Assembly: GCA_963758205.1 (NCBI GenBank)
Contig: CAVWUM010000002.1
Coordinates: forward strand, 310,001-374,000
DNA from: Owenweeksia sp963758205
GTDB taxonomy: Bacteria; Bacteroidota; Bacteroidia; Flavobacteriales; Schleiferiaceae
DNA length: 64,000 nucleotides
Direction: 5' to 3'
Shown here: positions 55,684-64,000 of the stretch, piece by piece
How positions within the stretch are numbered: position 1 is the stretch's first letter
How the letters are laid out: each line of letters begins with the position of its first letter
Made by a program: the position numbers and the translations under genes
Notes under the pieces: generated by a model
Told to the model about the DNA's origin: nothing
What the model saw: the letters and a program-made list of their open reading frames with translations, nothing else
The model's database searches: none

Positions 55684-56268
55684 CTACCCGTGAATTAGTT
55701 CTTTATTTCCAAAATCTTTTAAAATAGAGGCTTCATAATCCAATAGCTCTGCCCACAGTTTATCCACCTGCTCACGATCTCCATATTTACGAGCTAATGA
55801 AATAAATAAAGTATAGTGGTTGGCTTCACTTTCCATAAGCCTTGCATAAAACCTGGCCAATTCCTGATCGGAAATTTTTTCAGACAGGAGTTTGAATCGC
55901 TCACAACTACGCGCCTCAATTAATGCAGCCACCAATAATCTGTGGATTAATCGAAGTTTTCTATCAGGTGTAGAAGGAAAAAACTTCATTATCAAACCTA
56001 CATATTCATCCTTTCTTTCGCGGCCCAGCACGTAACCACGCTTAAGTATATGAGCATGTACCATTTCAAAATGGCTCATTTCCTCCCGGGCCAACGCTGC
56101 CATTTCAGTAACGAGGTCAGATAACTCAGGGTAGGTTATCAATAATGAAATTGCGGTGGAAGCTGCCTTTTGCTCGCAAAAAGCATGATCAGTTAATATC
56201 TCTTCAAGGTTCCGTTCTGCAATATCTGCCCATCGCGGGTCGGTGGGTAATTTTAATCTTAGCATCAT
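55684..56268 (-). CDS. miaE: tRNA-(ms2io6A)-hydroxylase, MiaE-like
   Basis: A 194-residue ferritin-like di-iron protein of the MiaE family, which hydroxylates the isopentenyl group of ms2i6A at tRNA position 37 with O2. Glu/His iron-ligand positions are seen in LTDHAFCEQKAA, LAREEMSHFEMVHA, LIEARSCERF and ESEANHYTLF. The length agrees with the family. It leads a tightly spaced operon with a PAS/pseudokinase gene, a response regulator and gcvT. ATG 56268 or the next codon (MMLRL) is the start. Confidence 0.88.
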   Translation of the reverse strand: MMLRLKLPTDPRWADIAERNLEEILTDHAFCEQKAASTAISLLITYPELSDLVTEMAALAREEMSHFEMVHAHILKRGYVLGRERKDEYVGLIMKFFPSTPDRKLRLIHRLLVAALIEARSCERFKLLSEKISDQELARFYARLMESEANHYTLFISLARKYGDREQVDKLWAELLDYEASILKDFGNKELIHG

Positions 56269-56531
56269 TTTGAACTTTGTGTACTCAATAAAGTCGCCTA
56301 ACTGTCGCGAAACTAACCAATTGTTTTATTTCATATCGACAAGGTTGGGGGGATCAAAAAAAAAGTATGAGCGATGATCTAATTTTTTAATCTGAACTAA
56401 ACCATCGCTACATCTACAAGAATAATAAAATAATGGCTTTTACAGCTAACCGCCAACAGTGGGAATGAACAATAAAAATAAAAGCCCCCTCCTTGTGGAG
56501 GGGGCTTTGAGACGCCAGTTGGCGGTATACT
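56269..56531. other. intergenic region with nested palindromes
   Basis: Outside the terminator it is AT-rich with no ORF. Outer 9-bp arms ACCGCCAAC (56449-56457) and GTTGGCGGT (56518-56526) enclose the 12-bp terminator hairpin, giving two nested inverted repeats. Confidence 0.55.
56481..56508 (-). terminator. intrinsic terminator for the beta-propeller gene
   Basis: Perfect 12-bp stem AAAGCCCCCTCC (56481-56492) and 56497-56508 with a TTGT loop. On the minus strand it is followed by TTTTATTTTTATTG, so it terminates the gene at 56532-59684. Confidence 0.9.
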
Positions 56532-59500
56532 TTACTGCTTTACCAGTTTACCACTGATAACCTCAGTGCCTTTTAGTAAAGTTATTATATAAGTACCAGA
56601 AGGCAGATTACTCACGTTAAGCTCAACGTTCTCCACATCCTGAGAAACTTTATCCATTTTGATATTACGAACAAGCTTTCCATTAATATCACGAATTGTA
56701 ATAACCACATCTGATCTTCCATTTAAGTTTAATGGAACAGATACCTGATTGTGAGCCGGGTTAGGATATACATTCAACACATTATTGTCAGCCTTGGCCT
56801 CAAGTATTGGCTTTTCTTCCAACCCTATCTTTTGGGTAGTCATTGTTCTGAAAAATCCTCTACCATGAGTACCGGCATAAATTTCGCCTTCGTTATTTTC
56901 AAAGAGCTGTAAGTCTCTTCTAACGGCCAGTTTTTGCACAAGGTCAAAAACAGGAACGTTTGCAAAACCATTATTGTCTTTTACCCAATCAACACTAGTT
57001 GCCGTAATATCGTCAGTTGTGTAAACCCCGGCTTCTGTTCCTATTATAACCTGATTGGCAGGCCCCATGGCATTAAAAATACCGGTGTAAATCGGAAACT
57101 GAGGTAAGTTGCCATGAACTGATCTGAATATTGGATTTGTAGCCGTGGCATTGGAAGTATAATAAATGTTGTTATTACTTCCATAATTACCCAGGCACAC
57201 AATAAGCTTATCATCATCTCGTGGATCAAAATTGATTTCAACCACCGCTCTACCCACTGACGGCAAGGTACCCCCTATTATTGTTCTTTGAATTACCGAA
57301 GTGTTAGCACGGGCAACAGTACCTCCTGAGTAAAAGTCATCAATGTCAGCGCTAGCCGAATCTCTTGCATTGCTGATGTTAGAAAATTTATACACCCTAC
57401 CTGAGCTACATCCAACATATAAAACATCCCCATCACTGGAAACTGACATGCAAGTTGGCGTTTCATTATTAGCCACATTACCGATATGATACCAGGTTGG
57501 GCTGGCCGTTGGTTCACTAACAGCATTACGAGTCATCCAAATTCCTCCATAGCTATTGGCGTTAGCTCTACTCCTACCGGTTAAGCCCATAAAGAAAGCT
57601 GACTGAATAGGGTCCTGAAAAGAAACTGACTGGTTTGGAGCCAATGATGTAGAAAGAACCCTGGTTAATGGAATATCATTCGTTAAACTGCTTATGATAA
57701 CAGTATCACCTGCATCATATTTAACAGCAACTTTTGCAATAACTTCTACAACCACAGGATTATTAAATGTTACGCTGAAGTTACCTGTAGCAGGATCAAA
57801 ACTTCCGGCTGAAACATCTCCGGTGAAGTCACCGTTAGCATCAGTAGTAGCTGTTTGACCACCCGCTTCTACAACTACTCCATCAATTAAAAAGTCTGTA
57901 GTTTTTTGTGGCCTTGTAAATTTTCCATCAAATTTTAATCGGCCTCCACCTAAACCTACACTGGCAAAAACACTATCAGCTCCAAAAACTATCTGATCTG
58001 TACTATTAAAGTCGAATACATTTTCATATAATTCAAATGGCGCTACGAAATCTGCAAAAGCAAAATCACCGGGTTGTGCAACAGGAGCCATCCTATCCAA
58101 ATCAAAAAAGTTACCTAGACTACCTCCGTAGTCAACTGACCTTCGCGCATTACCATATTGTGATTCCAGAAAAATGATATTTGGATTGAGCTTAGATATT
58201 TCTGCATATCCTCCATCACCAGAGTTTAATACCGTACCTGTTCTGGGTAAAAATGGGGCATTAGGATTAACAAGGATATTGCTATTATCCTGAGTTCCAC
58301 CTATTACAGCTCCATCAGCACCTACACCAATATCCCAAAATTGAATAGTATTATAATTTTTTACTATTGGCACCCAAGTTAGTCCATTATCATTAGATCT
58401 GCTAATACCTCCATCTGAACATACAAAAATTCTGTTTTTATCAGTAGGGTGGAAAACTACATTATGAACATCAGAGTGTACCCAAAGAGAAGAAAACTGA
58501 GTAAATCTATTATTAGAGGCGATTTGCTGCCATCCATTAGCAGAACTCCACTCCCAAAGAGTAACCCCTCCAACAAGAATTCTGTCCTTGTTTTTAGGAT
58601 CTACGGTGACAGCATTATTATAATCTCCCTGACCGCTATGCGGATTCAAAAAGCTATTCTGAGCACCAATTTGACTCCAGGTAGTACCCCCATCTGTTGA
58701 GCGATAAGCACTTTGAAAATCATTGCTCGTATTGGCGTTCACCACATATACATAATTATCATCTTCAGGAGAAACTGCAATTCGTGATCTTCCTGCATTA
58801 CGAGGAAGGTCATTAGCTCCGGCATTTGTTGAAGATATCTCTGTAAAGTTGATACCATCAGTAGACTTATAGATAATTGCTCCCACTTTTGCCCAAACGT
58901 GGCCTGTAGAAGTCATGGTCATATCCGTTGACCTGACAAAGCCTCCAATTGGATCATTCCAAAAATCACCACCATCATTAGACACCCAAATACCTCTTTC
59001 ATCTACATAAAATATTCTTTGAGAATTGTTTGGGTCAACTTCTATCTTACCGATATTAGAGAATTGACCAGCAACTGTAGAAGGCACCGTACTTGGTAAA
59101 ACTGAAAATGTCAAACCTCCATCGGTAGATTTAAAAATTCCACCTCCAATAAATCCTGAATTCTTACCACCAACTACTCTTGAGTACAATCCTTCTCCAG
59201 TACCGTAGTATATCGTTCCGTCCGGAGCCTCTGCAATACAAGTTACAATAAGGTTTTCCTGAAAGTCATTAACTGGCTGCCAGCTGCTGCCAGAGTTTGT
59301 TGACCTGAACAAGCCTCCACTTACACCAGCAGCGAAAAATAATCCTGGAGTTTGCTTTGAAATAAGAAAAGCTCTGGTACGACCTCCAATATTATCAGGC
59401 CCTAATTCGCTCCACTGAAGATTAAGAGCAGACGTTTTTTCTCGGGCATCCAAAGCATTCATTTGTTTACGGGCTCTGATGACATCCTCAATTTCTATCT

Positions 59501-59684
59501 CGCCCGTCTCAGCATTAGCTCTCATCCAAAGTAAACGCTCGGCCGCTCCGGCATGGCCATCAGCAATCACAGTTTTACTTCTGGGCTGGTAATAATCCTT
59601 ATTACCATTTAAACTAAAGATTGCCAACGCACAAATAACCAACGATAAGCCGATTACAGAGCTAAATAGTACTCCTCTTTTCAT
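56532..59684 (-). CDS. T9SS-secreted beta-propeller (BNR/sortilin-like) protein
   Basis: A 1050-residue exported protein with an N-terminal hydrophobic signal (about 7-24). Repeated BNR/Asp-box-like strands (STNSGSSWQPVND, STDGGLTF, SNDGGDFWND, STDGGTTWSQIG, SNDNGLTWVP) over about 120-450 and again near 690-960 describe one or two beta-propellers like VPS10/sortilin or photosystem-stability-like glycosidase folds. A beta-sandwich insert lies around 575-690. The C-terminus is a T9SS type A sorting domain (VYPNPAHNQVSVPLNLNG, LPSGTYIITLLKG). No enzyme motif seen; a surface carbohydrate- or protein-binding role is possible. Confidence 0.85.
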   Translation of the reverse strand: MKRGVLFSSVIGLSLVICALAIFSLNGNKDYYQPRSKTVIADGHAGAAERLLWMRANAETGEIEIEDVIRARKQMNALDAREKTSALNLQWSELGPDNIGGRTRAFLISKQTPGLFFAAGVSGGLFRSTNSGSSWQPVNDFQENLIVTCIAEAPDGTIYYGTGEGLYSRVVGGKNSGFIGGGIFKSTDGGLTFSVLPSTVPSTVAGQFSNIGKIEVDPNNSQRIFYVDERGIWVSNDGGDFWNDPIGGFVRSTDMTMTSTGHVWAKVGAIIYKSTDGINFTEISSTNAGANDLPRNAGRSRIAVSPEDDNYVYVVNANTSNDFQSAYRSTDGGTTWSQIGAQNSFLNPHSGQGDYNNAVTVDPKNKDRILVGGVTLWEWSSANGWQQIASNNRFTQFSSLWVHSDVHNVVFHPTDKNRIFVCSDGGISRSNDNGLTWVPIVKNYNTIQFWDIGVGADGAVIGGTQDNSNILVNPNAPFLPRTGTVLNSGDGGYAEISKLNPNIIFLESQYGNARRSVDYGGSLGNFFDLDRMAPVAQPGDFAFADFVAPFELYENVFDFNSTDQIVFGADSVFASVGLGGGRLKFDGKFTRPQKTTDFLIDGVVVEAGGQTATTDANGDFTGDVSAGSFDPATGNFSVTFNNPVVVEVIAKVAVKYDAGDTVIISSLTNDIPLTRVLSTSLAPNQSVSFQDPIQSAFFMGLTGRSRANANSYGGIWMTRNAVSEPTASPTWYHIGNVANNETPTCMSVSSDGDVLYVGCSSGRVYKFSNISNARDSASADIDDFYSGGTVARANTSVIQRTIIGGTLPSVGRAVVEINFDPRDDDKLIVCLGNYGSNNNIYYTSNATATNPIFRSVHGNLPQFPIYTGIFNAMGPANQVIIGTEAGVYTTDDITATSVDWVKDNNGFANVPVFDLVQKLAVRRDLQLFENNEGEIYAGTHGRGFFRTMTTQKIGLEEKPILEAKADNNVLNVYPNPAHNQVSVPLNLNGRSDVVITIRDINGKLVRNIKMDKVSQDVENVELNVSNLPSGTYIITLLKGTEVISGKLVKQ

Positions 59685-59716
59685 ATCAATATAATTCTAG
59701 TGTTATTGAATTTTCG

Positions 59717-59724
59717 CAAATATA
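59717..59724 (-). promoter_or_regulatory. -7 box for the beta-propeller gene
   Basis: Minus strand TATATTTG fits TAnnTTTG, 33 bp upstream of ATG 59684. No clear -33 TTG. Confidence 0.5.
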
Positions 59725-59747
59725 ATTTACAAATACTTTACTTCCTC

Positions 59748-60647
59748 TTAAAACATATGGCGCTCCGCATGGTAGGAAGATCTAACCAATGGACCACTTT
59801 CAACATATTTAAATCCCATCTCTAAACCGATGGCTTTAAATTTTTCAAACTGCTCAGGCGAAACAAACTCCTGTACAGGTAAATGACTGGTTGTGGGCTG
59901 CAAATATTGACCCAACGTTACAATATCAACGTTAGCCTCTCTTAGGTCATAAAGCGTTTCTATCACTTCTTCTTCAAATTCTCCTAAGCCAAGCATAATT
60001 CCGCTTTTAGTGCGCGGTAGACCTTTTTCTTTAAGATACCTAAGTACTTCTAGACTTCTATCATATTGAGCCTGTATTCTCACTTTTCTTGTAAGTCGCC
60101 TTACTGTTTCGATATTGTGACTTACAATTTCCGGAGCTACTTCAATAATACGATCTATATTAATTGTTTCGCCTTTAAAATCCGGAATCAAAGTTTCCAT
60201 CGTGGTTCCCGGACTCATCCTGCGCACAGCATTTACTGTTTCCTTCCAGATGATTGATCCACCGTCTCTCAGATCGTCCCGATCTACGGATGTAAGTACA
60301 CAGTGTTTTACGTCCATCAGTTTAACTGAACGAGCTACTCTTTCGGGTTCATCCCAATCAACCTGCTCAGGCCGGCCAGTCTTTACAGAGCAAAATCCGC
60401 AGCTACGGGTACATACATTGCCTAAAATCATAAATGTTGCAGTACCTGCACCCCAACATTCGCCCATATTGGGGCAGTTACCGCTTTGGCAAATGGTATT
60501 TAAACCATAATTATCTACAAGCTTGCGTACATTTTTGTAACGCTCACCCGTTGGCAATTTAACCCTAAGCCATCTTGGCTTATTAATTTTTGATTTTTCA
60601 AGGGTAGCTTCAGCTGCTCTACTCATCCTAATTTTTTCTGTAGCCAA
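59748..60647 (-). CDS. lipA: lipoyl synthase
   Basis: Radical-SAM enzyme that inserts two sulfurs into octanoyl groups on carrier proteins. The auxiliary cluster cysteines are Cys53, Cys58 and Cys64 (CQSGNCPNMGEC) and the radical-SAM cluster is Cys79, Cys83 and Cys86 (CTRSCGFC); the C-terminal RSSYHAE holds the auxiliary Ser ligand. 299 residues is standard. Its start overlaps the end of the outer-membrane-protein gene by 20 bp, so it is the last gene of the ytxJ operon. Products GcvH and the 2-oxo acid E2 need it. Confidence 0.97.
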   Translation of the reverse strand: MATEKIRMSRAAEATLEKSKINKPRWLRVKLPTGERYKNVRKLVDNYGLNTICQSGNCPNMGECWGAGTATFMILGNVCTRSCGFCSVKTGRPEQVDWDEPERVARSVKLMDVKHCVLTSVDRDDLRDGGSIIWKETVNAVRRMSPGTTMETLIPDFKGETINIDRIIEVAPEIVSHNIETVRRLTRKVRIQAQYDRSLEVLRYLKEKGLPRTKSGIMLGLGEFEEEVIETLYDLREANVDIVTLGQYLQPTTSHLPVQEFVSPEQFEKFKAIGLEMGFKYVESGPLVRSSYHAERHMF

Positions 60648-61389
60648 AATTAAAAGCCAGGTACATTTGAAAAAAACCCTGAAGATTCACATCTTCACCA
60701 TTAGGGTCTTCATAAAAAATAGGCACCTCTTTGTAAAACAGGTCATATACAATTCCGGCTTCAAGAGATGTTACCTTCTTTTCCAAAAGCTGATAATTGA
60801 AAATAGAACCAGCCTTAACATAAATACCCGGATGAAGCTTAGTTTCTGTTATTCCATTAAAAAAACTTGCCTCACCATATATTGTAGACCCCAAATGTTT
60901 CTGATGGTTGTATCGTTCTATTTTTCTTGGGCTGAAAGTTGAGTTCTCATCTTCGGGAACCTCAACATATATGGGCTTTAGCAGGCCCAAAGAAATTCCA
61001 CCACTAAGGATATAGGATATAGCTACAGTACCCTGATCAGTCTTATCAAAAAGTATCTTCTCGTAAATATACCCACCCCTAAGTGTGAAAAAAGAGTTTT
61101 CACGATCAAATACATATCCTTTGGCATTACTGAAAGATCTATCTGGAGAACGGGTGTTTTCTTTTGGATGTCTGAGCTTTGTAAATTCAAACTCAAGCCC
61201 TCTCTTATTAAAAGCATCTTGAAACTTCAAATATCTAAAGTCGATGCCATACCCCATAGTATGCCCGACTAAACCAAAAGTGTACTCTCTATCATATATC
61301 TGCCTTTTCCAGTCAGCCGAGGTTTCCAGCTGAGCCAGCAAAAGCATTGGAGCTAACACCAATATAGATATGAGTAACTTTTTAATCAT
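60628..61389 (-). CDS. outer membrane beta-barrel-like protein of unknown function
   Basis: A 253-residue exported protein (signal peptide to about residue 19, ending LLLAQ). The rest is alternating beta-strand-like sequence with aromatic girdle residues (YTFGLVGHTMGYGIDFRYL, FFTLRGGYIYEKILF, FFQMYLAFNFGYRKN) and ends in an amphipathic strand, as in small outer-membrane barrels. I do not recognise a named family. It sits between ytxJ (8-bp overlap) and lipA (20-bp overlap) in a tight operon. Confidence 0.65.
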   Translation of the reverse strand: MIKKLLISILVLAPMLLLAQLETSADWKRQIYDREYTFGLVGHTMGYGIDFRYLKFQDAFNKRGLEFEFTKLRHPKENTRSPDRSFSNAKGYVFDRENSFFTLRGGYIYEKILFDKTDQGTVAISYILSGGISLGLLKPIYVEVPEDENSTFSPRKIERYNHQKHLGSTIYGEASFFNGITETKLHPGIYVKAGSIFNYQLLEKKVTSLEAGIVYDLFYKEVPIFYEDPNGEDVNLQGFFQMYLAFNFGYRKN

Positions 61390-61729
61390 TTATTGCTTCC
61401 TGTTGAATTAACCGAGGAGAAATCATATTGTGCGAAGCGCTATATATACACTCACCCTGCTTTATAAGCAATACTTGAGGCGACTCATGTCGAACCGAAA
61501 ACATTTCACTTATTTCATTTGAAATATCCCGGTGTTTTATAAGATCAAGGTAATAAACCGCCATTTGCCCGTCAGCAACGTTCCACTCTCGCTTAAAACG
61601 GTTAAGCACCATACTGCTTATGGCACATCTGGTGCTATGTTTAAAGATCAAAGCCCCCATTGGAAAGCTTTTAGATTCTTCAGTTATTTGATTGAGTTGA
61701 GTTTTCTCTCTAAGTTCAATAAAATCCAT
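61382..61729 (-). CDS. ytxJ: YtxJ/BrxC-type thiol-disulfide protein (bacillithiol system)
   Basis: A 115-residue thioredoxin-fold protein with the motif FKHSTRCAISSMVL (about 29-42): a single Cys where YtxJ/BrxC-family monothiol proteins have STRC-P-(I/V)-S-x-x-A. Pro in ESPQVLL (about 83-89) is the cis-Pro. The family removes bacillithiol from proteins. Here Ala replaces the common Pro after the Cys. It is translationally coupled to the small lipoprotein gene upstream (TAATG) and precedes the barrel protein and lipA. Confidence 0.82.
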   Translation of the reverse strand: MDFIELREKTQLNQITEESKSFPMGALIFKHSTRCAISSMVLNRFKREWNVADGQMAVYYLDLIKHRDISNEISEMFSVRHESPQVLLIKQGECIYSASHNMISPRLIQQEAIND

Positions 61730-61854
61730 TAAATCCGTTGATCTCCCTGCTCAACGTTGTTTTGTGAATAAGCAGGGCATTTTTCACCAGCGCCACACGA
61801 TTGAGCTGCTACTCCGATAACGCCAAGCGCTATGATTACGATTACTTTTTTCAT
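61729..61854 (-). CDS. 41-residue lipoprotein coupled to ytxJ
   Basis: Missed by length cut-offs. It encodes a signal peptide (MKKVIVIIALGVIGVAAQSC) with the lipobox Cys at residue 20, then GAGEKCPAYSQNNVEQGDQ and a short end. After lipidation only about 22 residues remain, with one more Cys at 26. The stop TAA shares its last A with the ytxJ ATG (TAATG). A -7 box sits at 61889-61896. Small lipoproteins with GEKCPAYS-like tails recur in Bacteroidota as far as I recall; function unknown. Confidence 0.75.
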   Translation of the reverse strand: MKKVIVIIALGVIGVAAQSCGAGEKCPAYSQNNVEQGDQRI

Positions 61855-61888
61855 TATTAAAAATTAGTTGTTTCCGACCAATGAGCAG

Positions 61889-61916
61889 CAAAGTTACTTA
61901 ATTTGCCCTTCATCAA
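61889..61916 (-). promoter_or_regulatory. promoter of the ytxJ-lipA operon
   Basis: Minus strand TAACTTTG (61889-61896) preceded by TTG (61914-61916) with a 17-bp spacer; the start codon is 35 bp downstream. Confidence 0.55.
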
Positions 61917-61968
61917 TTGTGGGAATCAATTACAATTATTAAACCATAAATAAAGCATTTTATTTTTT

Positions 61969-62646
61969 ATGAGCACCTCCTCGGTTAATATTGACCCTTC
62001 CTGGCATAAAGCGTTGTACGCAGAGTTTGAAAAAGATTACTTCACCAAACTAAAGGCATTTTTGAAGGAGGAAAAGGAGACGTCCACCGTTTATCCTCCG
62101 GGTAGTAAAATCTTTGCTGCTTTTGATGCAACACCCTTTGATAAGGTTAAAGTGGTAATCATTGGTCAGGATCCATACCACGGGCCTGGGCAGGCTAATG
62201 GTCTGAGTTTTTCAGTAGCACCAGGGGTGCGATTACCACCATCGCTACAAAACATTTTTAAAGAACTGGAGAGTGACCTTGGAATAGAACCGGGGCAGAA
62301 CGGAGATTTAACAAAATGGGCAGAGGATGGAGTGCTGATGCTAAATGCCGTGCTTACTGTAAGGCATGGCGAAGCTGGCTCGCATAGAAACCGTGGATGG
62401 GAAACCTTTACAGATGCCGCTATAAGCATATTATCTGAAAAGAAAAAGAACCTGGTATTTATACTTTGGGGTAATTATGCGCGTGGGAAGAAAGATTTGA
62501 TAGACATCACAAAACATCATATCATAGAATCCGTTCATCCATCTCCTTTTGCAGCGAGAAATGGCTTTTTCGGAAGCCACCCGTTTTCGCAGACGAATAA
62601 TATTTTAATAGAAAACAACCTCACACCAATAGATTGGGAGCTATAG
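61969..62646 (+). CDS. ung: uracil-DNA glycosylase
   Basis: Family 1 UDG: removes uracil from DNA. The catalytic motif GQDPYHGPGQANGLSF holds Asp68 and the base-contact residues; HPSPFAA near 191-197 holds the catalytic His. 225 residues is normal. Its last 13 bases overlap the next gene, which starts at TTG 62634. Confidence 0.97.
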   Translation: MSTSSVNIDPSWHKALYAEFEKDYFTKLKAFLKEEKETSTVYPPGSKIFAAFDATPFDKVKVVIIGQDPYHGPGQANGLSFSVAPGVRLPPSLQNIFKELESDLGIEPGQNGDLTKWAEDGVLMLNAVLTVRHGEAGSHRNRGWETFTDAAISILSEKKKNLVFILWGNYARGKKDLIDITKHHIIESVHPSPFAARNGFFGSHPFSQTNNILIENNLTPIDWEL

Positions 62647-64000
62647 AAAAAAGCATTCTACTTGCAGTATCTATCTTGTTTGGGCTATCTGTAAACGGAC
62701 AGATGTACCTAAACGTCAATTTCCAATCCTCGCCAAACGATGCATTAGAACAGCAAATTCTAAAATTTGAAGGCCTTGTAAAAGATTCCGTTGACCTGCA
62801 AAACAGAATTACTGGTATAAAAACCCTGTTATTTGCTGACGCCTACCTTCTGTCTGAAGCAGAACTGATTAAGCGGGATACTCTATTCATATTGAATATC
62901 ACCCCGGGGCCGCAACTTTTTTCTGGTAAGGTAGATTTGGTTTTACCAACGGACTTTGCCCTACCCCTAACCGAAAACCTGCAATGGGCGAACGGCCCTG
63001 TTGATAGCGCTGTATTTAAGAATGTACTGAATCAGTACCTAAGCTATCTTGAAAATAACGGCTATCCGTTTGCAACAATCACTCCATCAGATTATAAGTT
63101 GATAAATGAGACTCTGAACCTTTCACTTAGGATAGAACCTGGTCCACTAATTACTATTGATAGCCTTGTAATAAAGGGATTTGACAAATTTTCAAAAAAC
63201 GTATTGAAGTATGACTTAAAATTCCGTAAGGGTATGCTGTACCAGGAAAAATACCTTAGCGATATAGTTGGATATGCGGACCAGGTGGAATATCTCAGAA
63301 TGACCCGGCCGCCAGCTGTGGCCTTTACTAAATCTAAAACGGTGCTATATGTTTACCTGGATGAAGTTGAGAGCAATCAAATTGATGGTGTAGTTGGCCT
63401 TAATACTGAAGAAGACGGTACGGTTATCTTTAATGGTGATATCCAACTGCGCCTGTTACACCTATTTAAAAAAGGTGAGGATATAAGCATACGCTGGCGC
63501 AGGCCCGATGAAAGCGTACAGTCATTCAATCTTGATTTTGAAATTCCATACCTTTTTAAAACCCCGATATGGCTGCAGGGTAACCTGGCCATCTTCAGGC
63601 AGGACAGCACCTTTGTAAACTCCGATGCACAGGGATTATTAAAATATCTGCTGGAAAGTGGAAGCTTTGTAAGTGGTGGAGTAAGTTACAGAGCCTCTAA
63701 TGTGCTATTGGACGACCAGAGTTTTTCATCCTTCAAATCATTTAATACTACTACGTACAAACTGGGGCTTGAGTTAAGAAAGACCAATCGAATAATAGTG
63801 CCCACCAGGGGTTTTAAAATGACGGGCTACGGCCTTACCGGTAAGCGAATAAGTGAGGATGCAAACCAGGATCAGTTTGGCTGGCAGGTTTTTGCAGATC
63901 AATACATACAGGTTTTTCCGAGACATATTTTAAAGCTGGGCTTACAAAGCGAAGCCCTGTTTGGAGGGCAGCTTTTTACCAATGAGCTTTACAGGATTGG
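62634..64000 (+). CDS. BamA/TamA-like outer membrane protein (Omp85 family), N-terminal part
   Basis: The frame is open from 62601 and continues past the window end, so only about 455 residues are seen. A signal peptide follows the likely TTG start at 62634 (LGAIEKSILLAVSILFGLSVNGQ). POTRA-like stretches come next (ITIDSLVIKGFDKFSKNVL, YQEKYLSDIVGYADQVEYL), then a strand-rich surface-antigen region (VEYLR...TVLYVYLDEVESNQIDG) leading into the barrel (TTTYKLGLELRKTNRIIVPTRG). Omp85 proteins assemble or translocate outer membrane proteins; as a short-POTRA relative it may be TamA-like. The 3' end is missing. Confidence 0.8.
   Translation, partial: MGAIEKSILLAVSILFGLSVNGQMYLNVNFQSSPNDALEQQILKFEGLVKDSVDLQNRITGIKTLLFADAYLLSEAELIKRDTLFILNITPGPQLFSGKVDLVLPTDFALPLTENLQWANGPVDSAVFKNVLNQYLSYLENNGYPFATITPSDYKLINETLNLSLRIEPGPLITIDSLVIKGFDKFSKNVLKYDLKFRKGMLYQEKYLSDIVGYADQVEYLRMTRPPAVAFTKSKTVLYVYLDEVESNQIDGVVGLNTEEDGTVIFNGDIQLRLLHLFKKGEDISIRWRRPDESVQSFNLDFEIPYLFKTPIWLQGNLAIFRQDSTFVNSDAQGLLKYLLESGSFVSGGVSYRASNVLLDDQSFSSFKSFNTTTYKLGLELRKTNRIIVPTRGFKMTGYGLTGKRISEDANQDQFGWQVFADQYIQVFPRHILKLGLQSEALFGGQLFTNELYRI

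Overview
This 64 kb window is chromosomal DNA of a Bacteroidota (Bacteroidetes) bacterium, most likely an aerobic or marine member of the Flavobacteriales. Five secreted proteins end in type IX secretion (T9SS) sorting domains. Promoter -7 boxes follow TAnnTTTG, start codons lack Shine-Dalgarno sequences, a bacillithiol-type YtxJ protein and a carboxypeptidase-regulatory-like TonB receptor are present, and convergent genes are separated by compact hairpin terminators. I saw no tRNA, rRNA, CRISPR array, insertion sequence or prophage. It is housekeeping sequence mixed with lineage-specific secreted proteins.

Layout. 1-3.1 kb: end of an FeS-type photolyase, a Spy/CpxP-like lipoprotein, a lipoprotein alpha/beta hydrolase and a DUF1697 protein. 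3.1-8.3 kb: guaA overlapping a five-LysM/periplasmic-binding-fold protein, and a SRPBCC-GyrI protein. 8.4-12.2 kb: two tandem T9SS paralogues and a TonB-dependent receptor. 12.2-18.7 kb: a redox-signalling and low-molecular-weight-thiol block: a cNMP-binding histidine kinase, a response regulator fused to cysteine-less glutaredoxin-like and thioredoxin-reductase-like domains, egtB, egtD and a sulfotransferase. 18.7-29.2 kb: an operon of a PIG-L deacetylase, a 36-residue membrane protein and a sodium symporter, then a T9SS subtilisin and a second symporter. 29.4-36.4 kb: recR, two envelope-glycan genes, a lipoylated E2 subunit, an exonuclease and an FAH-family enzyme. 36.5-44.3 kb: a giant MAM-like-repeat T9SS protein and clpB. 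44.3-49.9 kb: a seven-haem cytochrome/TPR protein, a GNAT enzyme, dapF, an HtrA protease and a lipoprotein. 50-56.3 kb: a glycosyltransferase, long-form GAPDH, and a miaE / degenerate kinase / response regulator / gcvT operon. 56.5-64 kb: a T9SS beta-propeller protein, a small lipoprotein-ytxJ-OMP-lipA operon, ung and a BamA/TamA-like protein cut by the window end.

Connections. Lipoate appears three times (lipA, gcvT, the E2 subunit). Thiol redox chemistry appears twice (ergothioneine genes next to the redox-like two-component pair; YtxJ in the lipA operon). Two very small genes (36 and 41 codons) are tied to their downstream neighbours by TAATG stop/start overlaps.

The less expected items are: a set of short-unit repeats, mostly intergenic and mostly with inverted arms (hexamer GTGAAN, CACATAG and TTTGTAG types), one of which lies in frame inside the egtB linker; the histidine-kinase-like protein with Lys at the phospho-acceptor position; and the CxxC-less Grx/TrxR response regulator. 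None is proof of a new system; they are the places I would look first. All calls come from reading the sequence; no database search was run.
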